Source of the DNA: an uncultured Lysobacteraceae bacterium
Lineage (GTDB): Bacteria > Pseudomonadota > Gammaproteobacteria > Xanthomonadales > Xanthomonadaceae
Assembly (NCBI GenBank): GCA_937897645.1
Contig: CALCNV010000146.1
Coordinates: 1 to 64,000, forward strand
DNA: 64,000 nt
Direction of reading: 5' to 3'
Shown here: one piece after another, positions 9,285 through 18,606 of the stretch
How the letters are laid out: each line of letters starts with the position of its first letter
How positions within the stretch are numbered: the first letter of the stretch is position 1
Translations under genes and position numbers: made by a program
The notes under the pieces: generated by a model
The model's database searches: none
What the model was told of the DNA's origin: nothing
The model's input: the letters and a program-made list of their open reading frames with translations, nothing else

Positions 9285-9356
9285 GTAGGAGCGCCCCATG
9301 GGCGCGAGCTCTTCGATCACGATGCGTAGAAGCTCGCGCCCATGGGGCGCTCCTAC
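9285..9356. repeat. SMAG-like palindromic repeat, perfect 26-bp arms
   Basis: The arms at 9285-9310 and 9331-9356 are perfect reverse complements with a 20-base loop and begin with GTAGGAGCGCCCC. The core is itself near-palindromic (CCCATGGG). It sits between the convergent sdaA and hom genes, a typical place for GTAG-ended REP elements and a plausible bidirectional transcript end. Confidence 0.9.
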
Positions 9357-9363
9357 GACCGTA

Positions 9364-10440
9364 TCAACTGGCGATGCGCAGCACGTCATCCAGCAGCGCC
9401 GCCGCAGTCACTTCCGCACCTGCGCCCGGTCCTTGTACCAGTAACGGTTGCTCACGGTAGCGATCACTGAAGATCGCCACGCAGTTATCGGTTCCACCGC
9501 CTCCGCACAAGGGATGCTCAAGCGGCAACGCCTGCAGTCCCACGCTGGCGCCGTCAGCATCGAAGCGGCCCAGGAAACGTAGTTTCGCACCGTTCCGATA
9601 CGCCTCCTTGAAGCGGTTGGCCAACGGCGCATCCAATGTTTCCAGGCCGCCATCCAGCTCGTCCAGCGCAAGGGCTGCGAGTTCCGCAGGCACCAGTGAC
9701 TCCACGCGCACGGCTTCGGACTGCAACGGCAGTCCAGCCGCACGCGCCAGTATCAGCAGCTTGCGGCGCACGTCTTCACCGGAAAGATCCAGGCGCGGAT
9801 CGGGTTCCGTATAGCCGGCGTTCCTCGCCTCGCGCACGAAGCGCGAGAACGGGCGCATGCCGTCGTAGTGGTTGAACAGCCATGCCAGCGAGCCCGACAG
9901 CACGCCTTCCACGCGATGGATACGGTCGCCGCCAGCCACCAGTTCACGCACGCTGCGCAGCAACGGCAGGCCCGCGCCCACAGTCGCGCTGTCGCCATAA
10001 CGCGTACCCGATGACGCCGCGCTGCGCACGATTGCCTGCGCGCGATCCAGCGTGCTGCCGCTGCCCAGCTTGTTGGCGGTGACCACATGTACGCCGCGCC
10101 CAAGCCAGTCGGCATGCCACTGGGCCACGGTATCGCTGGCGGTCGCATCCACCAGCACGTCACCTCGTTTCAACGCCTCGGTATCCGCCCACGGTGACTG
10201 CACGCCCGGTGGCAGTGACGACGCGAGCGCTTCATCCAGCGCTTGTCCTGGCAAACCCTCGCAGGGTTGCAACACGCGCGAGTTGGCGAGCCATGCGAAA
10301 TCCGGCAACGCCAAGCCTGCGTTCTGCAGGCGCAGGTAGCGCGCGACGAAGGCGGAGCCAACCACGCCCGTTCCCAACAAGGCCAGTTTGCGCGCCGGTA
10401 CCGAGCGGTGCGCGGTGGCCAGGCGCACCACGCTGCTCAT
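9364..10440 (-). CDS. Homoserine dehydrogenase
   Basis: A 358-residue NAD(P)-dependent enzyme reducing aspartate semialdehyde to homoserine. The nucleotide-binding motif LALLGTGVVGSAF is near residue 20, and the substrate region has VVTANKLG, YGDSATVGAGLPLL and VEGVLSGSLAWLFNHY, all typical of homoserine dehydrogenases. No aspartokinase or ACT domain is fused, so it is a monofunctional form not obviously open to threonine feedback. Its ATG overlaps the metB stop (ATGA). As the last gene of metX-metB-hom it supplies the substrate of MetX, and it should be under the same SAM control as the operon. Confidence 0.93.
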   Translation of the reverse strand: MSSVVRLATAHRSVPARKLALLGTGVVGSAFVARYLRLQNAGLALPDFAWLANSRVLQPCEGLPGQALDEALASSLPPGVQSPWADTEALKRGDVLVDATASDTVAQWHADWLGRGVHVVTANKLGSGSTLDRAQAIVRSAASSGTRYGDSATVGAGLPLLRSVRELVAGGDRIHRVEGVLSGSLAWLFNHYDGMRPFSRFVREARNAGYTEPDPRLDLSGEDVRRKLLILARAAGLPLQSEAVRVESLVPAELAALALDELDGGLETLDAPLANRFKEAYRNGAKLRFLGRFDADGASVGLQALPLEHPLCGGGGTDNCVAIFSDRYREQPLLVQGPGAGAEVTAAALLDDVLRIAS

Positions 10441-11663
10441 GCGTCGACGAGCACGCGCTGGGATTTGTCGGCGACCGCGCTGGCCACGGCGCGCTCGGCG
10501 CGCAGCAATGCCTGCGACAGATCGGCGATGAGGTCATCGGTGGATTCAATGCCGACCGATAGGCGCAGCAACCCGTCGGAAATACCAGCCTTGGCGCGTG
10601 CTTCCGGCGTCATCGCCGCATGGGTCATCGTCGCCGGATGCGCGATCAGGCTTTCCACGCCGCCCAGCGACTCGGCCAAGGTGAAGTACTTCAAGCCATC
10701 GACGAACGCGCGCACCGCGGCTTCGCCACCGTGCAGTTCCAGGCTTAGCATTGCACCGAAACCCTTCTGCTGGCGTGCAGCGACGGCATGGCCGTGATGC
10801 GACGGCAGGCCGGGGAAATAGACCTTGGATACCGCCGCGTGCTGATCGAGCAGCGTCGCGATGGCCAGCGTGTTTTCCTGGTGCACGCGCAGGCGCGCGT
10901 CCAGCGTGCGCAAACCGCGCAGGGTCAGGAAGCTGTCGAACGGCGAACCGGTCAAGCCCAAGGCATTGGCCCACCATCCCAGCTTCTCGTGGGTGTCCGC
11001 ATCGCGCGCGACCACCGCGCCACCGACGACGTCACTGTGGCCATTGATGTACTTGGTGGTGGAATGCAGCACCACGTCGGCACCGAATTCGATCGGCTTC
11101 TGCAACGCGGGGGAGAGGAAGGTGTTGTCGACCACGGTGATCGCGCCGGCCTTCTTCGCAGCATCGATGACGAAGCGCAGGTCGGTGATGCGCAGCAGCG
11201 GGTTGGACGGCGTTTCGATCAGCACCAGCTTCGGCGATTGCGCCAGCGCATCGGCGAACGAGCGCGGATCGGTGAGGTCGGCGGTGATGAGTTCGAAATG
11301 GCCTTTCTTCGCCAATGCATTGAACAGGCGCCAGCTACCGCCGTAGGCATCGTGCGGCACGACGAGGCGATCACCCGGCTCCAGCAGTGCGTTGAGCACC
11401 AGCGTGATCGCGGCCATGCCCGTGGACGTGATGACCGCACCGGCACCGCCTTCCAGTTCCGCAAGCGCTTCCGCCAGCAGGTCGCGGGTGGGATTGCCGC
11501 TGCGGGTGTAGTCGTACTGGCGCTTGTTGCCGAAGCCGTCGAAGCTGAAATTGGAAGACAGCACGATGGGCGGCGTGACCGCGCCGTAGGCCGTGTCGCG
11601 GTCGATGCCGGCGCGCACTGCGGAGGTGGCGGAACTACAAGGGGCGTCGGATGCATGGGTCAT
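10437..11663 (-). CDS. metB: Cystathionine gamma-synthase / O-acylhomoserine (thiol)-lyase
   Basis: A 408-residue PLP enzyme of the Cys/Met metabolism family. It joins an acylated homoserine to cysteine (or sulfide), the second step of methionine synthesis in this operon. Seen motifs: YDYTRSGNPTRDLLAEALAELEGG, the PLP-binding LHSTTKYINGHSDVVGG with Schiff-base Lys204, and LGGVESLIAHPATMTH near the C-terminus. The start at 11663 is preferred over 11708 because families begin close to the MTHASDA segment; no strong ribosome site is seen. It lies 96 bases after metX and overlaps hom by 4 bases. The choice between gamma-synthase and thiolyase activity cannot be made from motifs alone. Confidence 0.93.
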   Translation of the reverse strand: MTHASDAPCSSATSAVRAGIDRDTAYGAVTPPIVLSSNFSFDGFGNKRQYDYTRSGNPTRDLLAEALAELEGGAGAVITSTGMAAITLVLNALLEPGDRLVVPHDAYGGSWRLFNALAKKGHFELITADLTDPRSFADALAQSPKLVLIETPSNPLLRITDLRFVIDAAKKAGAITVVDNTFLSPALQKPIEFGADVVLHSTTKYINGHSDVVGGAVVARDADTHEKLGWWANALGLTGSPFDSFLTLRGLRTLDARLRVHQENTLAIATLLDQHAAVSKVYFPGLPSHHGHAVAARQQKGFGAMLSLELHGGEAAVRAFVDGLKYFTLAESLGGVESLIAHPATMTHAAMTPEARAKAGISDGLLRLSVGIESTDDLIADLSQALLRAERAVASAVADKSQRVLVDA

Positions 11664-11759
11664 AGGAGGGCTCTCAAAAATTGAAGAAAATTCTTTGGCA
11701 CGGATCAAATCTGATTGAAGCGAATAAAGCTCTTTGCATCTGTACTGCCTTATCCGCTG

Positions 11760-12824
11760 CTATCCGCGTTGATCCGTGTCCGCAGGCTTTTGTTCCGGTT
11801 TACGCAAGGCACCGACGAGGATGGCGTCGATCCTGTCGGTTTCCTTGAGGAAGGCGTCGTGGCCGTACGGCGAACGCAGCACGCGCAGCTGGCCGCGGGT
11901 GCCGAGGCCTTCGACCAGTGCCACCGAATCCGCGAGCGGTACCAGGCGGTCACCTTCCACGGCGACGACCACGGTGGGTACGCCGACCTGTGCGGGATCG
12001 AGGCGATGCAGGTCGATGGATTCGGACAGGCGCAGGTAGGCGGTGACCGGCGTGCGTGCCACGTACTGCGCGCCGGCCGCATCCAGGTAGTCCTCGGCGG
12101 CGCAACGCACGCGACCGTTGATGATTTCGGGCGCGGCATCGAAGCGTTCGCCGAATTCTTCCGGCGTGCGGTAGCTCAGCATCGCGAACTGGCGCGCCAG
12201 CGACAGGCCTTGCGCATCGGCGCACTGCAACTGCCCCAGCGCCACGGCCTTGCGCTGCAGTGCGCGCCATGCCGCCGCATACGGATGGGCGCGATGGGCG
12301 CCGCTGACGGCGACGAGCTTGTTCAGTCGTGCAGGATGGCGTGCCGCCAGTTGCAGGCCGACCAGCGCGCCATAGGAATAGCCAACGAAGGCGTGCAGTT
12401 GTTCGATCTGCAGCGCGTCCAGCAGATGCACGATGGCGTCGGCCTGGTCGGCGGTTTCCAGCGGCACGTCGAGCTTGCCATCGGCACCGACGTAGTCGAT
12501 GGCCAGCAGGCGGCGGTGCGAAGGGTCGAGCGCGCGGCCGGCTTGTGCCAGTGCGTTGGCCCAGCCGTTTTCCGGGAAGGTTTCGCTGGCCACCACGTGG
12601 CGATGTGCGGAGATGCCACCGGCCACCAGCACCACCGGCAGGCCGGCCGCGCCGAGCAGTTCATAGCGCAGGGTCACCGTGCGCACGCCGGCATGGCGCA
12701 GGTTCAGCGCGATCTCGATCTCGCCGCGCACCGCAGGCAGCACCTCGGCAGCCGAAGACTGCTCATAGGCAGGCACGGGGGGATGGGCGGGAACGGCATA
12801 CAGGGCGGTGCTGGCGAAGCTCAT
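11760..12824 (-). CDS. metX: MetX-like homoserine O-acyltransferase (alpha/beta hydrolase fold)
   Basis: A 354-residue alpha/beta hydrolase placed first in a metB-hom operon, so it very likely acylates homoserine (succinyl or acetyl donor not determinable here). The nucleophile elbow is GYSYGALVG (Ser), the late acid is in VEGDRLVPL, and the late His is in PYGHDAFLKETD. The sequence is shorter and more divergent than classical MetX (VVLVAGGISAHRH replaces the usual HALTG region). The start at 12824 is preferred: the upstream in-frame ATG at 12971 would translate straight through the SAM riboswitch. A GGA lies about 10 bases before the chosen ATG. Confidence 0.86.
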   Translation of the reverse strand: MSFASTALYAVPAHPPVPAYEQSSAAEVLPAVRGEIEIALNLRHAGVRTVTLRYELLGAAGLPVVLVAGGISAHRHVVASETFPENGWANALAQAGRALDPSHRRLLAIDYVGADGKLDVPLETADQADAIVHLLDALQIEQLHAFVGYSYGALVGLQLAARHPARLNKLVAVSGAHRAHPYAAAWRALQRKAVALGQLQCADAQGLSLARQFAMLSYRTPEEFGERFDAAPEIINGRVRCAAEDYLDAAGAQYVARTPVTAYLRLSESIDLHRLDPAQVGVPTVVVAVEGDRLVPLADSVALVEGLGTRGQLRVLRSPYGHDAFLKETDRIDAILVGALRKPEQKPADTDQRG

Positions 12825-12854
12825 GGCGGTATCCAGTAGGGAACTTGGACTACA

Positions 12855-12904
12855 ACCATCGAGCTTCGCGGAGCTCGGCGTTCGCCATGCAGGGTGCATG
12901 GAAC
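12855..12904 (-). promoter_or_regulatory. Expression-platform region of the metX leader
   Basis: Between the aptamer and metX the RNA has two hairpins: GUUC-CAUGCA-CCC-UGCAUG-GCGAAC (12904-12880) and CGAGCU-CCGCGA-AGCUCG (about 12876-12859). Neither is followed by a U-tract, so it is not a simple intrinsic terminator. The segment 12863-12855 reads CTCGATGGT in RNA sense, an exact complement of the aptamer's first nine bases (13020-13012), which allows a competing pairing. Control could be translational or Rho-dependent. Confidence 0.6.
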
Positions 12905-12906
12905 GA

Positions 12907-13020
12907 ACCATCTTCCGGCAGACGCTAAGGTCCCCGCAGGATTTGGCACCTGGGCAGCGCTTGCGCGCCACCTGGCTGCCCCGGCTTCATTGGGCCTGTC
13001 CCTCTGCCGGTCTCGATGGT
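12907..13020 (-). promoter_or_regulatory. SAM-I (S-box) riboswitch controlling metX-metB-hom
   Basis: Read on the minus strand, the leader carries the S-box core in order: the P1 5' strand ACCATCGAG, GCAGAGGGACAGGCCC, AATGAAGCCGGGGCAGCC, then CAGGTGCCAAATCCTGCGGG and the closing GGAAGATGGT. P1 pairs 13020-13015 with 12912-12907 without mismatch. The SAM-binding AGGGA, the kink-turn GAUGA-like segment (here AATGAAG) and GGTGCCAAATCC agree with the family consensus. It starts at the predicted transcription start and precedes a methionine operon, as expected. Confidence 0.95.
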
Positions 13021-13026
13021 GAAGCC

Positions 13027-13055
13027 AGAGTGCCAGCGGTTTTCCGGCATGTCAA
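13027..13055 (-). promoter_or_regulatory. Sigma-70-like promoter of the met operon
   Basis: A perfect -35 TTGACA (13055-13050) is followed after 17 bases by CACTCT (13032-13027), a weak -10. Transcription would then start near 13020, which is exactly where the SAM aptamer begins. That agreement is the main support, since the -10 is poor. Confidence 0.65.
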
Positions 13056-13388
13056 TCGCTTTATTCGGATAAAGCGATAAATGGATCACGCTACCGGCCT
13101 GCCCCTGCCCGCATAGTCGCCCTCTCCACCGGACCCGGGCTGGTCGGCAGCATCAGGCAGGACAAGGGCGCTTACACAGATCAATGCAGATGAAACCATT
13201 GGATAAAGCATTCGTAGTTATCCATCTGCCCCGCTTCATCAGTCTTTTTCGCGTTCCCTCATTCGATTTGAGTCAGTGCCCACGCCACTCCCTTTGCCTG
13301 ACTTCAAGGCGACTCCAATGCCGCTCGCAATCCTCGCGCGACCAAAGGCCGCAACAAGAAGCGCATCGCATCCCGCATAATTGCCTCA
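13056..13388. other. Intergenic stretch between the met promoter and the propeller lipoprotein gene
   Basis: No gene, terminator or repeat is seen in these 333 bases. A CATAAT at 13376-13381 could be the -10 of the downstream lipoprotein gene; transcription would then begin at or next to its ATG at 13389. No convincing -35 accompanies it. Confidence 0.4.
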
Positions 13389-14483
13389 ATGAAAACGCAA
13401 TTACTCATCGGTAGCCTGTGCCTGGCCCTGCTCAGCGCCTGTGCCAGCACCCCCCTCCGGCACACGTCCGCGCCGCAGGTGCCCAAGGCCACGACCGCCG
13501 TCGACGCCGTCATTGCCGAGGCCTGGGTATCCGCCCCCAACGCTACCGACGAGCTTGATTCACTCGCCGTCTGGCCGACCGAGGACGGCCGCACCTGGCT
13601 GATCGCCACCGCCAAGTCCAGCCATACCCTGGTCGTCTTCGACGCCGAAACCGGCGAGCGCCTGCGCAGCGTCGGTGGCCCGGGTACGGGTCCGCTGCAG
13701 TTCAACCGCCCCAATGGCATCGCCGTGTTCGGCGACGTGCTGTTCGTGGCCGAACGCGACAACCACCGCGTGCAGGCCTTCATGCTGCCGGACTTCACCC
13801 CGCTGGGCATCATCGGCGCCGACGTGCTGCGCGTGCCTTACGGCCTATGGGTGCGCGAAACCAGCCCGGACCAGTTGGAACTGTTCGTCACCGACAGTTT
13901 CATGGCCGACTTCAAGACCGGCGAGCTGCCGCCCATGGCCGAACTGGGCCAACGCGTGAAGCGCTTCGGCGTGCAGTTCGACGACGGCGGCGCGCTGCAA
14001 TCGCGCTACCTGGGCGCCTTCGGCGACACCACCGACGCCGGCGCGCTGCGCATGGTGGAATCCATTGCCGGTGATGCCGCGCACGACCGCCTGCTGATTG
14101 CCGACGAAGACCGCCGCGTCGGCTCCACCTTGCGCGACTACACCCTGGAAGGCAGCTACAGCGCGCGCAGCCTGCCGCGTTTCGACGCCGATGCGGAAGG
14201 CGTGGCGCTGTGGGCCTGCGATGCCGGCGAGGGCTACTGGATCGCGGTGGACCAGCTGCGCCCTACGGTATTCCGCATGTTCGACCGCACCACGCTGGCA
14301 CCACTGAAGACATTTTCCGGCAAGGTGGTCGCGAACACCGACGGCCAGGTGCTGTATGCCATGGGTACGCCACGCTTTCCCGCCGGTGCCCTGTTCGCCC
14401 TGCACGATGACAAGGCCGTGGCTGCGTTCGACCTGCGTGACCTGATCAAGGCGCTGGGCCTGTCGGATCGCTGCATGCGATGA
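13389..14483 (+). CDS. Beta-propeller lipoprotein (NHL/phytase-like)
   Basis: A 364-residue protein with a lipoprotein signal peptide ending in the lipobox LLSAC (Cys18), so it is probably anchored to a membrane facing the periplasm. The body shows repeats of the NHL/six-bladed propeller type: FDAETGERLRSVGGPGTGPLQFNRPNGIAVFGD with ERDNHRVQAF, then later blades with RLLIADEDRR and EGVALWAC. These resemble phytase-like and peptidylglycine-lyase-like propellers, but no catalytic set could be confirmed. It overlaps the next gene, an M23 peptidase, by 4 bases (ATGA), so the two are translated together. Function unknown. Confidence 0.78.
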   Translation: MKTQLLIGSLCLALLSACASTPLRHTSAPQVPKATTAVDAVIAEAWVSAPNATDELDSLAVWPTEDGRTWLIATAKSSHTLVVFDAETGERLRSVGGPGTGPLQFNRPNGIAVFGDVLFVAERDNHRVQAFMLPDFTPLGIIGADVLRVPYGLWVRETSPDQLELFVTDSFMADFKTGELPPMAELGQRVKRFGVQFDDGGALQSRYLGAFGDTTDAGALRMVESIAGDAAHDRLLIADEDRRVGSTLRDYTLEGSYSARSLPRFDADAEGVALWACDAGEGYWIAVDQLRPTVFRMFDRTTLAPLKTFSGKVVANTDGQVLYAMGTPRFPAGALFALHDDKAVAAFDLRDLIKALGLSDRCMR

Positions 14484-15406
14484 AGGCAAGCCGTGTCGCC
14501 ACCGCGGTGGTGCTGCTTGCCGCGATGCTGGCCACGGCGGCAAACGCGGACGCGGCACGGCTGTACAGCTGGAAAGACCGCTACGGCGTGAACCAGTACG
14601 GCGACCGACCGCCTGCGGCGGATGAACTGCCGGCCAGCGACGTGATCGTCTCGCGGTTCCGCAATCCACCCGGCGCGCTCGTGCGGCTGCGCCTGCAAGA
14701 CAAGGCAGGCGGTTACCAGGCATGGGCCGACAACCTGCTGCATGGGCCGGTGCAGGTGATGCTGCGTTTCAAGCATGGCGCACACGTCCGGTCCACGCCG
14801 GCCCTGCCCGTGGGCGCTACCCTGCCCGCACGTGGCAGCCTGCAGATGGCCACGCTGAACACCGACCCGATCCATGGCGACAATTTCGAACTCCTGCTGG
14901 ATGCACTGCCCGGCGATCCCGCGGCAAAGCCACAGGACTACGACTATCGCCTGCCCTTCGAGTACGCACTGGTGCGCGTGGACCAAGGCCCCGGCGGCGA
15001 CTTCAGCCACAACGACCCACAGAACCGATACGCCGTGGATTTCGCCCTGGCCGAAGGCACGCCAATAGTGGCAGTGCGCGAAGGCGTGGTGATGCAGGTG
15101 GAATCGGATTTCGACAAAGCCGGTTTGAACCGGGAGAAATACGGCGGCCGCGCCAACTTCATCCGCATCGTCCACCCCGACGGCAGCATGGCCGTGTACG
15201 CACACCTGCAGCCCGAGGGCGTGCAGGTGCGCGCCGGCCAGCGCGTGCGCAAGGGCCAGCGCATCGGACTGTCCGGCAACACCGGCTTCAGCACCGCGCC
15301 GCACCTGCATTTCGTGCTGCAGGTGAACGCCGGCATGCGCTTGCAGTCCATCCCGTTCCGCATGTTCGGGCCGCTGGGGGAGTTGAAGTTTCCAACCGTG
15401 CGTTGA
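14480..15406 (+). CDS. M23 family (LytM-type) metallopeptidase with DUF4124-like N-terminus
   Basis: A 308-residue exported protein. A signal peptide (to about residue 26) leads into RLYSWKDRYGVNQYGDRPP, a DUF4124-type segment common in Xanthomonadaceae. The C-terminal half is an M23 domain: the SHNDPQNRYAVDF region supplies the first zinc ligands and the TAPHLHFVL motif the last ones. Such enzymes cut peptidoglycan cross-bridges or act as inactive activators of amidases. The His and Asp of the first motif are more widely spaced than in the standard HxGxD form, so activity is likely but not certain. It is coupled to the upstream propeller lipoprotein. Confidence 0.9.
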   Translation: MKASRVATAVVLLAAMLATAANADAARLYSWKDRYGVNQYGDRPPAADELPASDVIVSRFRNPPGALVRLRLQDKAGGYQAWADNLLHGPVQVMLRFKHGAHVRSTPALPVGATLPARGSLQMATLNTDPIHGDNFELLLDALPGDPAAKPQDYDYRLPFEYALVRVDQGPGGDFSHNDPQNRYAVDFALAEGTPIVAVREGVVMQVESDFDKAGLNREKYGGRANFIRIVHPDGSMAVYAHLQPEGVQVRAGQRVRKGQRIGLSGNTGFSTAPHLHFVLQVNAGMRLQSIPFRMFGPLGELKFPTVR

Positions 15407-15456
15407 GCCGCGCCATCCACCAGCGATCCGTCACCAAGCCGTATCAGCACGCATAT

Positions 15457-15726
15457 CTATTTGTAGACATCGCGTCGATTTCCTATGCGCACTACCAGGA
15501 TGCACACGCGCTGGTCCTGTATGTCGGCAATGATCCGATGATCTCCTACCCTGTACTTCCAGAGTTCGCCGAGCCTGGAACCTTTCAACGCCTCGCCAAT
15601 GCTGCGTGGGTTGTCGAGCGTGGCGATGCGTTGCTGGAGGAATTTCAATACGCGCTGGCGCGTTTGCGGGTCAAGCTGGGCGATGTTCTTCTGCCCGAGT
15701 GCGGATAACTCAATCTGCCAAGCCAT
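15457..15726 (-). CDS. RelE/ParE-family toxin
   Basis: An 89-residue basic protein with the RelE pattern: the LGQKNIAQLDPQTRQRVLKFL helix pair, then EALKGSRLGELWKYRVGDHRIIADI and the C-terminal strand ILVVRIGNRRDVYK. RelE toxins cut mRNA on the ribosome. The conserved basic and aromatic residues (Arg in YRVGDHR, the final RRDVY) are present, so it looks intact. Its start lies inside the antitoxin gene (17-base overlap), typical of these pairs. ParE-type gyrase poisons share the fold, but the YRVGDHRII motif favours RelE. Confidence 0.9.
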   Translation of the reverse strand: MAWQIELSALGQKNIAQLDPQTRQRVLKFLQQRIATLDNPRSIGEALKGSRLGELWKYRVGDHRIIADIQDQRVCILVVRIGNRRDVYK

Positions 15727-15934
15727 GTTGCGTCATCACATCCTTGAGTGACATCGTCTTGCTGCGACCTGCCCTGACTTCGATCAATTCCTTTTCAGCC
15801 AGGTAGAGGTCTTCCAGATCATCGAGGTGCTGCATGATGGCCTCTCGCGCATAGTAGGTCTTGGTGCGCCCGGTCGCCTGGGCCAAGGCTTCGAGACGCT
15901 GCTCGATTTCGACAGGTAGGCGGATTGCGAGCAT
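15710..15934 (-). CDS. RelB-like ribbon-helix-helix antitoxin
   Basis: A 74-residue protein opening with [32 protein letters not shown], a ribbon-helix-helix DNA-binding domain, followed by an acidic toxin-binding tail. An AGGAG ribosome site about 8 bases before the ATG supports the start. As in other pairs of this kind it should neutralise the toxin and repress its own operon by binding the palindrome at 15980-15997. It is divergent from prfC, whose promoter region it shares. Confidence 0.9.
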   Translation of the reverse strand: MLAIRLPVEIEQRLEALAQATGRTKTYYAREAIMQHLDDLEDLYLAEKELIEVRAGRSKTMSLKDVMTQHGLAD

Positions 15935-15979
15935 GGGCTTACTCCTGGACGTGGGACTGTCGAATGACGGCAGCCTGTT

Positions 15980-15997
15980 TGATATACATGTATATCA
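15980..15997. promoter_or_regulatory. Palindromic operator of the toxin-antitoxin operon
   Basis: TGATATACATGTATATCA is a perfect 18-base palindrome 46 bases upstream of the antitoxin start. It lies in the intergenic region shared with prfC and is the obvious binding site for the ribbon-helix-helix antitoxin. It ends 13 bases before a TATAAT on the plus strand, so it would overlap the prfC promoter's -35 region. Confidence 0.75.
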
Positions 15998-16010
15998 TAC
16001 CCGCGCCGGC

Positions 16011-16016
16011 TATAAT
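16011..16016 (+). promoter_or_regulatory. Probable -10 element of prfC
   Basis: A perfect TATAAT 46 bases before the prfC ATG. No good -35 lies at 16-18 bases upstream; that space is occupied by the toxin-antitoxin operator, which suggests the promoter depends on other contacts or is modulated by the antitoxin complex. Confidence 0.55.
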
Positions 16017-16061
16017 TCGCGCATTCCTACCGACCTACTTGCCCGCGCGGGCATTCTGACC

Positions 16062-17666
<1,605 letters not shown>

Positions 17667-17670
17667 CCGC

Positions 17671-18597
17671 ATGCGTCCGGTGCAAGTGCCGCCGACCACG
17701 AGCACCTTCAAACTCATGCTGCTGAGGCTCCTGCGCTCGCCATTGCTGCGCATGGTGTATTTCGCGTTGATGCTGACCGCATTCACCGTTGCCGCGCTGT
17801 GGTTGGCGAAGTTCGCCGGCATCCCCGGCAACAGCCTCAAGACCATGCAGGCCAACCTGCCCTTCACCTTGCTGGCGGTACTGCCGTCCGTCTTGGCTTA
17901 TTGGCTGCTGGTGCGCGTGGTGGAACGTCGTCGCGTCACCGAGCTGGACTGGCGCAAGTTGCCGCACCTGGCGTGGGGCGCGATGGGTGCCCTGCTGTTG
18001 TTCATGCTGCTGGCCACGCAACTCTGGATCGCGGGCGCCTACGCCATCACCGGCGTCGGCAATGCACCACTGTGGACCTTGTTCCTGTTGACTGCAGTTG
18101 CCCCGGCGATCACCGAGGAAATCATCAGCCGCGGCATCCTGTTCCGCCTCACCGAGGAAGGCCTTGGCACGTGGATCGCGCTGGCGGTGTCGGCGCTGTT
18201 CTTCGGCTTCATGCATGCCGGCAATCCCGGCGCGACCGCGTGGAGTTCGATCGCGATCTCCATCGAAGCCGGCCTGCTGTTCGGCCTGCTGTACCACGTG
18301 ACCCGCTCGCTGTGGTGGTGCATCGGCCTGCACGCGGGCTGGAATTTCGTGCAGGGTGCGGTCTTCGGTATCCCGGTGTCGGGCATCGAGGTGGACGGCG
18401 TGTTCGATTCGCAGCTGCAAGGCCCGGACTGGCTGGACGGCGGCGGCTTCGGTGCGGAAGCGTCGGTGTTGACCGTCCTGACTTGCAGCATCATTACCCT
18501 GTTGCTGGCGCGGCAGATGCTGCGCGCGGACACGACGGTGGCTCCGTTCTGGAAAGCCACTCCGCGTACAGATGCAGAAATTGCTGCATTGCGGTAG
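17671..18597 (+). CDS. CPBP family intramembrane metalloprotease (CAAX protease-like)
   Basis: A 308-residue membrane protein with about seven to eight hydrophobic segments. The CPBP motifs are present in order: TEEIISRGILF (Glu149, Glu150 and Arg154), SALFFGFMHA and GLHAGWNFVQG, which provide the glutamates and histidines of the active site. Bacterial members are putative Abi/CAAX-type proteases of unknown substrate. The gene starts 4 bases after prfC. An alternative internal start at 17716 (MLLRLLRSP) would give a protein beginning nearer the first membrane segment. Confidence 0.88.
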   Translation: MRPVQVPPTTSTFKLMLLRLLRSPLLRMVYFALMLTAFTVAALWLAKFAGIPGNSLKTMQANLPFTLLAVLPSVLAYWLLVRVVERRRVTELDWRKLPHLAWGAMGALLLFMLLATQLWIAGAYAITGVGNAPLWTLFLLTAVAPAITEEIISRGILFRLTEEGLGTWIALAVSALFFGFMHAGNPGATAWSSIAISIEAGLLFGLLYHVTRSLWWCIGLHAGWNFVQGAVFGIPVSGIEVDGVFDSQLQGPDWLDGGGFGAEASVLTVLTCSIITLLLARQMLRADTTVAPFWKATPRTDAEIAALR

Positions 18598-18606
18598 CGT
18601 GCAGCC

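Noticed and set aside
12825..12971. Longer metX start at 12971
   Set aside because: The extension translates the SAM aptamer core; the first Met of the conserved protein is at 12824.
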